The notes beneath the pieces are model-generated. The model ran no database searches and was not told the origin of the DNA. It saw only the letters and a list, made by a program, of their open reading frames with translations. DNA of 31,233 nucleotides from Chromera velia. Taxonomy: Eukaryota; Sar; Chromeraceae. Positions 10,578 to 19,379 of this stretch are shown piece after piece. The translations under genes were made by a program, and so were the position numbers. Position 1 is the first letter of the stretch. Every line of letters begins with the position of its first letter. The stretch lies in NCBI GenBank assembly GCA_018398765.1, contig JAHBMJ010004611.1, positions 47,608 to 78,840 of the forward strand. Reading direction: 5' to 3'.

Positions 10578-12933
10578 ACTCGGTTGGCTGATTTGCTTGC
10601 AGGAACTGGAGACTTCTCGGGGAGACCTGAGTGCACAGGCGATGACTGAGGACGCTCTATCCGTGGTCCCACTTCCCCTGGAGGCAGAGGGAGTTGGGGG
10701 GCGTTCTTCCTCTTCCTTCTCTTTCTCATCCGGCCGTTGCCCGTTTGAAATGGGTGACCCTTGGTCTCTGCCTCTGCCTCTTGCAGGGAGGGGGGGGGGC
10801 AGATCCTCCATCGGAGGCATCATGGAGTTTGCTGCCCCCTATTTACAGAACGGAAAGGGGGGGAGGATGAAGAGAGGGATGATGGTGTCACCCGATCACA
10901 TGCCTCGCATGGTGTGCGTTCTCCGGGTGGGAGGTGAAATGGATGTGATCTCTCCTCCGTATGTTGCGGTGCGCTCGTGTGGGGGGATGAGGGTAGAAAG
11001 GGGGATGAGGGCGCCGTCTGGGGCGGGAAGACAGCGGATGACTGTAGAGGGGCCGGTGGGGAGGCTCGTCTCTTCTTTTCCCCGGTCTCGGCTCCTCCGA
11101 TGGATCTTTCAAGCGCTTTTCATTTCACTCCCGGGAGCCCTCGCAGGCCCAATCTTCGCCGACACTCTTGCAAATCTGATTGAGGATTGGAAAGAAGAAG
11201 GAGAGGAGAAAGGTGAAGGAGGCTTGGAGGCAGACAGGGAAAGTGAGGAATGGGAGTCCCTTCTGACACCTCCGGGGTCTCCTCAGACTTCCCAGGAGGA
11301 AGAGACTGAGTTTGCGGCATTCCGACACGTTTGCTCGACTCTCCTTGCCGCGGCAGAGTCAGGAACTCGCGGTGACACGCCTGTGAGGTCACCCCCGATG
11401 AAAAGAAAACGTGACAGGGGTGACAGGGACGATACGGACAATCCGGAAGATTGGGGGGGAAGCAGCAGTAGTGGTGACAGGGGTGCGGAAGAGACCGCTG
11501 CAGGTGCATCCCCACGGTGCGAAGAGTGGGAGCGTCTGTTGGAATCTCGTGTTCATCTGACAGCGAGGGCAGACACTCGTCTCGCCTGTCTGTCTTCATC
11601 CTTTGCCCCGCAGTCTCTCTCTGCGTCACTCTCTCCCATGCGTCCGGAAGAAGCGGGGTGCGGCACCCCCCCGGCCTCTGCCACACGTACCTACCGTGAC
11701 ATGAACACTCCCCTGAGTCTGTGGGTGTCTAACCTTCCCCTGACTGTTCTGGCCCTTCACCTGATGGTGGAGGAAATCTCTCTCCTCGCCGACGGGCAGA
11801 GAGCAGCCAGCAGGCTCCGAGCGCTGTTGCACACTCTCTGCGTGCGTCTGCATCTCTGGCACTATGCAGACTACTACGAGGCGGCCGAGGGCCGTCTGCA
11901 GCAGCAGCAGCGGTGTGGTTCAGGCCGCAAAGAGAAGGGGGGAGAACCTTCTCCGGAGAAAAATAGGTTGGGGATGGGAAAGCAACCCTTCGAGGTGGGT
12001 GCAACATGCCCGAAAGGTGTTCAGCAGAAGGAGAGGGAGGAGGGCGGGGGGGAGGGGGCAAGGGAGAGGGACAGAGGACGAAAGCGGCAGTTTGAAAAGA
12101 GCGAAGAGAGACAGAGAAACGGGGGGGCACAAGCCGCTCCCGGGGCAGCTTTTCTGCACCGCGCGGTATCGCCTCTCCAGTCCCTTCCTGTCCCGAGTCT
12201 GACGTTGACGTTGGGCCGCCTGGTCTCTCGGGGCATGCGAAAGCAGCAAATCGCTTTTTTTGAAGGACGTGGGAGCCGTCGAGCCCGGAGGGCAAAACTG
12301 AAGGCTGTCGAGGAAAGTGGAAAGGAAAAGAGAGCGACATTTGGGCTTTCCGCTTTTTGTTTCGTGCTCTCGAGGGGACCCGAAGGACGACAAGAGGGGG
12401 TCGTGGCGACGGGAGAGGGTCTGTGTCGCTCAGACACTCCGATGACGACAGAGAGGGACAGGGGAGTGGGGCGGCAGGGAGACGGCCCCCCCCGAGGGAT
12501 GGAACAAAAAGAAGACGACTTTGACGTTCCGGCATTTCCAGTCGGTCCTGAGTGCATCCATGCATCACGAGTCTTCCTTTCTTTCTTTCTTTTGAGCTCA
12601 TTCTTCCTTCCGTCTTCATTGTTCAGTTTCAACGATCGAGAAAAAAATAGATCTATTAGCAAAACAATCATTCAATCATTTATCTAGGAGAGCACACCAC
12701 TGGAAAGAAAGTTTACTGAGGAGACAGGACATTCGGACAGAGAAAGTCTCACTGTAAGGGAATATTGGTTGATGATATTAATGATTCATTCGTCTTCTTG
12801 TCCTGTCCCTCTCTCAATCCACGTTTCCAGTGTGAGTCACTTTCGAAGTGACGCAGTGGACGGGGAGGCAGCGTCGGTCTCCGCAACCCGCGCAGACTTT
12901 CGTATGTATGCGTAGTGTTGAAGGCAATGAGTG

Positions 12934-12968
<35 letters not shown>

Positions 12969-15900
12969 CGATGAATGATTTTTTCTTGGTCCGCTGCCTG
13001 CAGGGGTTGTTCCCTCTTTCGCGCTTTGCACTTCAATTGTACAGTGTTGCTGCTGATGCTTCTGTTCGTCTCGGATTACATTTTGGTGAGGGGGGAGATG
13101 CCGCTGTGTTTGCGTCTCTGCACGGGTCCCTTCACGCCCTTGCACAGAGCGAAGGTCTGGCCTCTTCAAACGACCCTTGGAGCTTTGAGAGTGACGTACA
13201 CGTCGCGACCCAGGCCGTGTCGTGGTGCAGACTCGAAGGGGTGGACGGGAGTGCACAGACAGAGAAGGTGCCGGGGGGATTATTCAGAGACGCTGAGGCG
13301 GTTGTTCGGTTCGCAGTCTCACGTAGAGTTTCTGACTTATGGTCGGCAGCCTTTGCCTGGTGTCCCGCTCTTCTAGGCCCCCTCGGTGCCGCTGTGGCTG
13401 TTCTGACCGAGAGTGCCTCCGATCGCCTCCCTCCAGACGCGTGCAGGCTTTTGGGAAGGGAAGACCTCGCGCAGATAGCAAAGGCAAAAAAAGCGCTGGT
13501 GGGACGAGGAACTGGAGGGCTGCCCCCCAGGATGTTCCCTCAACTCCGGGCCCACGTGCCCAGTTGGCAGATTGGCCAGCAGGCTGTGAGTTCCTCCTTT
13601 GAGGGAATGGGGGAGAGGGGCCGGCAGGGGGTTGCGGTGCTGCGTGATAAGAGGTGGCTTCATGCGGTCTTCGGGGGCGATCGGCGACTTTGTGAAGCGG
13701 CGCGTCTCCTGGACTCATCAAAACCTTCAATTCTCAAGGTGGGTCGGTGAAGGCGTCTGTCTGTCTGTCTGCTTGCAGAATTCTATGGAGACTGGCCTGG
13801 TGACAGATGGAAAACAAACAACAAGAGAATTTGCAGAAAAGGACAGCAGAAGGGCAATAATAAAACAGTCAGAAATCTATCTTACATTCAGGCAAGAGAC
13901 AACAGGAGCGATCTTTCAAATAACATTGGGATCGCACGACCGACAGAAAAAAAACGTGCACGCTTGCTGTGGCGTGCGTGCGACCTCTCCTTTCTTTTCG
14001 TCTTCTTTCGTTTCCTCCTTCGTTCTTCTGGAGGGAGATGCTTCAGTCAGACGTGTGTCTGAATGAATGAACGTCTCTCATTATATCCCTCCCGTGTTTA
14101 TTTCACAGCCTTACCTCCCTTTTCTGCCCTACTCTCTCTGTTTCCTTCCGTGTTTCTTTCTCGTTTGCCATCATCCCCTCAACTCAGCTTGCCAGGACAG
14201 GCGACGCGACGGACGACAGCTTCCTTCAATTGAAGTCGCAGTGCGCATTGAAGGCCTCGCTGCGCACTCTCTCGCTTCCCCTGGGCAGGGGAGCCCTCAC
14301 GTTGGGGTCAACGCCCACCTGCGCACCCAGCGGGAACGTGCCGGTCCCTCCGGTGGTCTTGGCAGTCAGATTCCCTCCGTCTCCAGCGACGTTCCCTCTG
14401 GATGCAGGCAGCAGGAAGGACGAAGTGGACGTGTGGGCGGAATTCAACAACGGCGTCGGCACGGGGCTTTCCCTTGCGGTGGGCTACAGTGGGGCGATTT
14501 CGGGTTGGTTGGACGGGGAATCGGCCCGGCGTTCCGTTTTGGGCCGGGGGCGGGGAGAGAGGCAGCGGCGGTTTCATCAGACCGTCCAGTGCGTTGGTGT
14601 GAGAGAAGGGCTTTTGGACAGAGGGTATCACTCGGGGGGGGTTACGGGGCGTTGGATACGTCGGCAGAGGGACGGACATCAGACGATTGCACACGCGGGG
14701 TTCCTCCTAGGTCTTGGGTTGAGGGTCCGTCCGTCTGTTTTTGTTCTATCTCATTTGATTTATTTGTCTTTTCTTCTCTTCTCCTCCTCCTCCCTTCTCT
14801 TTCGGCCTGCAGCTGCCCGTCGTGTGTCGTTTTCTGTGTACAGCGTGAAAAGTCCCAACATGTATGTCTTCTCTTTGTATATGGTGTTAGTCGGTGGTTT
14901 CTGCCCCATTCCGGTCCGTCTCTTGTGGGAGTGCGCCAAAGAAAGAAAGAAAGAAAGAAAGAACGAAAGAAGGAAAGGAAGAAAGAAAGAAAGAAAGAAC
15001 GAAAGAAAGAAAAAGAAAGAAAGAAAGAAAAGAAGGAAGGAAGGAAGGAAGAAAAGAAAGAAAAAAAGAAAGAAAGAAAAGAAGGAAGAAAGGAAGGAAG
15101 GAAGGAAGAAAGAAAAGAAAAGAAAAGAAAGAAAGAAAGAATGAATGAATGAATGAAAGAAAGAATGAAAGAATGAATGAATGAATGAAAGAAAGAAAGA
15201 AAGAAAGAATGAATGAATGAATGAATGAATGAAAAAAAAAAATGAATGAAAAAAAAATGAATGAAAGAAAGAATGAATGAAAGAAAGAAAGAAAGAAAGA
15301 AAGAACGAACGAAAGGAACGAACGAAAGGAAAGAAAGAAAGAAAGAAAGGAAGGAAGGAAGGAAGAAAGGAAGGAAGGAAGAAAGGAAGGAAGGAAAGAA
15401 AGAAAGAAAGAAAAGAAAGAACGAACGAACGAACGAAGAAAAGAAAGAAAAGAAAGAAAGAAAGAAAGAAAGAAAAGAAAGAAAGAAAGAAAGAAAAGAA
15501 AGAAAGAAAGAAAGAAAGAACAAAAACGTTAATCAAGGGTGCGTGATTCATCCCACACACTTCCCTCTTCTCACATCCGTATGTATCCATCCAGATGAAG
15601 GAAGGAAGGTATTTTCTGAATGGATGGAGCCTTCTTTTTGCAGGGGCATCTGAGGCATTTGAGTTCGACTGACATCTTCTTCTACCTCGACAGACACCAT
15701 CTCCCCCCCACAGACGGGAACTTCCCCCCTGCCGTGGTGACCACAGAGTCGAACGCAAAGCCAGGCAGTGCAGTCACGCCCACGCGAGTCGCCCTGACGC
15801 TGGGTGTGGCTGCATCCCGCATCGGTTCCTGCGACCCCGAGGCCTCCAAAGTCTGCTGGGTCCACCTGGCCGCACTCAACGGGGGGTACGAGATGGAGGT

Positions 15901-18865
15901 CTCATCGGTCGAACAGGTCTGTCTGTTTGTCTGTTTGTCTTGGTTAGAAGCATAAAAGTACGTCCTTGAGGTGTGGCCGGCATGAGCTGAATGAAAGAAT
16001 GAAAGCGTGACTGAAAGGGACAAAAGAGATGCTGGCTGAATGAGTGTCGAATCACATGACATTTGGTGCATGCATGAGAATGATGCATGGTGCTCTGTTT
16101 CTTTCTTTCTTTCTTTCTTTTCTTTCTTTCTTTCTTTCTTGCTTGTGATTTCCCACCCAGACCTGCATGTCTCTCTCTCTCTGTTGGGAAACGTTAATTT
16201 GTTGATTCACTGGGAGTGATCATTATTTTTTAATTCCGGTCTTTCCTTAATTTGCTTTCTCCGTCTTCGTCAAAGCCAGAGCTCTCTGTTCTTCAGACTT
16301 GTTCGTGCTGTCGTGCTCTTGCTTGTCAGTTTCCTCTCCCCCTTCTTGAGCTTCCTCTAACACCTCACCATCCCTATATGCTTCTCTTCTTAACTCATCC
16401 TCTTCTCTGGTCTTCAGGTGTCGGCACTCGTCGGGTTGGGTCTCATTTTCTGTGGGAGCGGTTTCGCGCAGATGGCGGACCTCTTGCTCGCCGAGCTAAC
16501 GAGGAGGCCCTCGGGGCTGACGGACAAGAGCGACCTGAACAGGGAGGCGTATGCTTTCGCTGCAGGTGGGTGGGTGGGTGCACGGGTGAAGGCACTCCCC
16601 CACTGTGCGGCTAGTCAAAGTGATCCCTTGCCTTGTTTCCCGTTTCTGTCTGTCTGTCTGTCTCCTGTCACGGGTTTGATTTTCTCTCTTACCTCATTCT
16701 CCTCCCTTTGTTCCGACGTCTCTACTTCCTTGCATGTGCAAAATTGATTCTGTCTTCTGCCTCTATCCTCCAGGTTTCTCTCTCGGTTTGGTGTTCTTGA
16801 GGCCTAACGGAGCCTTCCACCACCGCACAGAAGACCCTGTTGAACGGCAGCAGCTGCAGCGGCTCCTGCTGACACTCATCCATGGAGGAGACCTTCATGC
16901 CCTCCCTTCAGAAGCCCTGAAATACACAGGGGGAGTTGGGGATTACAAAAGAGGGGGGGAGGAGGGCGGAGGGGGGGCAGCGGGGTTGGCGGCAGGTGAG
17001 AGTCCGTACCAGCTGCGCCCGGCCCCTGCAGATTCATGGGGACCTTCCAGCCGCTCCTCTCGGGTCCTTGAGGGCCAACCTGCACATTCATATAGAGGGG
17101 GGCTGGGGGTTTTGGGGGGCCGAGCTAATGCAGGAGTCTCTGGACCCGGTGCCTGCCTGGCTTTGGGCTTAAGCTTCTTTCGGTCGAACGACACGAAGAC
17201 AGCGGAGAGAATCAGACTCCCCTCAGGCCCCCAGTCTCTCACAGAGTGCCGACCGGATCTCCTTCTTTACAGGGTCCGTCATGCATTTACTTTCATACAG
17301 AATTCTGTACGCATTTATTAATTCTGTATGTAATTTTATTTATCATAAAAAGAATTCTGTATGAAAGTAAATGCTCTCACAGAGTGCCGACCGGATCTCC
17401 TTCTTTACAGGGCCGGTCGGTCCGTCAGTAGGTCGGTCGGTGATAGGATCTGCTGGAAAGGAAAGAGGGAAGAACAGTCATCATCAGAAGTAATTGTGTT
17501 GAGGTGCCTGCCGTGTGACACGCACAGCCCCTTTGTGTTGTTGCCCTCACTCCCTCTCTGCCCTGTCGTCTCATTATGTCGCGATTCCTTACAATCCTTT
17601 TGTATCTCTTCTTTGTTAGTTTACGTGCGTTTGAGTGTGCCCTCTATTCCCCCCCCCCCTTTTTTTTCTTTCTGCATTCATTGCAGGTTCTCGCACGTCA
17701 CCTGATCCTCTGGGAGAAGGTGTGCCCCTCCTGGGCCTTCCTCCTCGGCTTGCTCACCCCCGTGCTCCTCTACCTTCCATGCGAAGCCAGCGGCCAGCTG
17801 CCGGGCCTGGCATCGGTCGCGCGCGCAGAGGATATGAAGGGGGCAAAGAAAGGTAGGCGGGTGGGGGTATGCGGAGACAGACAGACAGACAGACAGACGC
17901 AAACATGAAGGCAACGATGTGCAGTTCTCCTTCGCGGAGGGCAGTTTGTTCGTGATTGCTCAATTCCATGGCATGGCATGGTACCGTTCCTCTCTGCCCC
18001 TGCAACTTGTTTAAGTTGCTTCTCTTCTTTTGCATGGCGTGAGAAAGAAGAGGTAGCGGGACACCAGGGCGAGACGATACCTGCCTGCTTTCTTTCTTGG
18101 TGGTTTGCAATGAAGCAGTGAACCGTGGAAGGAATGAGTGAATTGTTAGTATTATCCGATTAAATGAATGTGGACTCCTGCAGAGTTCGAAGCTGGGTTT
18201 CCTTGGGCCATTGCGCTGCAAGCCCGTGTGATGATTTTGGCTGGCAGTGCCTGGGCCCTCGGTCTAAAACATGCAGGGACTCATGACCAGGCGTCAAAGA
18301 AGGTGTTGCTTGAGCTCTACCACTGGTTCTCGTCAGTCGGCCTGACTTGGCCTTTTGAAACGGTGTCTCTGTCTGTCTCTGTAGTTGTCGTGCCGAACCC
18401 CTCTTTCCCTTTAATTCGATCCTTGTGGATCTCATTCCTGCTCTATAGCCTCTTTGTTTTGATGGCCCTTTTTTCATGCTCAATGAAGCTTTTTTTCATT
18501 TCTTGACCAGGCTTTTTCGTTTGTTTTCTTTCGTTCACACACTTGGCATTTGAACGAAAGAATCTGGCGCACTAAGGAGCTCAACTTCTTCTTCTTCTTC
18601 TTCTTGGATCGACCATTCATTTGAGCCGTGCGGAGAGGAGAGAGCTCATGTGCACCTTCCGTCTGTCCCTCTCCTCCCCTGTCAGTCTTTTCTTTCTGCG
18701 TCCCTCCCTCCCTTCCTGTGTGCAGCACACAGCGTCGATGCAACCTGAGTCCCTCAGTGGCGTGCGGCGTCCGGTCGTTTGCGGCCGGTAGGAGTCTCTC
18801 GTGTGACCCGCATTTCCTCGACACGGCACAGGTAGGATGGAGGCCTGCGTGGAGGGGGGCCCTGC

Positions 18866-18904
<39 letters not shown>

Positions 18905-19334
18905 TCTCTCTCTCTCTTTCTCTCTCTCTAAGCATGATGAACATGAAGAATCCACCCACCGCTGTTTTTTTAATTTTTTTTTTCTTTTCGTCCATCCATC
19001 AACGCTGCCTCTCCAAACAAACAAAAGACTTCATTCTGTGCCTGGTTGCCTGCCTGCGCTGATTTCTGTTTATGCACACTTGTTGTTTTCCGCGAGCTCC
19101 CTCTATCTCCCTCTCTGGCAACCATTATTTTCGCGACTGCACATGGCGACTCTGCTATCGGAGCGTCTTTCTTCTTTTCTGTCTGTCTGCCTGCCTGCCT
19201 GTCTGTCTGTGTGTCTGTCTGTCTGTCTGTCTGTCTGTCTGCCAAATTTACATCAATCACTAAGTTATTCGTATATATGATTACAGGGGTAGCTTTCATT
19301 GTTTGTCTGTCTCTGCGTTGTCTAGCTGTCGGTG

Positions 19335-19379
<45 letters not shown>

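Noticed and set aside
11729..12619. 296-codon minus-strand open frame
   Set aside because: It lies opposite APC1 exon 5 and its extension, in GC-rich sequence where several frames are open. It has no domain, and the plus strand carries conserved APC1 motifs.
14642..15758. Long minus-strand Phe/Ser/Leu-rich frames and plus-strand Lys/Glu/Arg-rich frames
   Set aside because: They are translations of the GAAA/GGAA/GAAT microsatellite inside an APC1 intron.
17274..17410. A 137-nt intron ending at the second copy of ttctttacag
   Set aside because: The sequence after 17410 soon meets a stop and does not join LLLYR to the conserved VLARHLILW block. Splicing to 17687 does so exactly.
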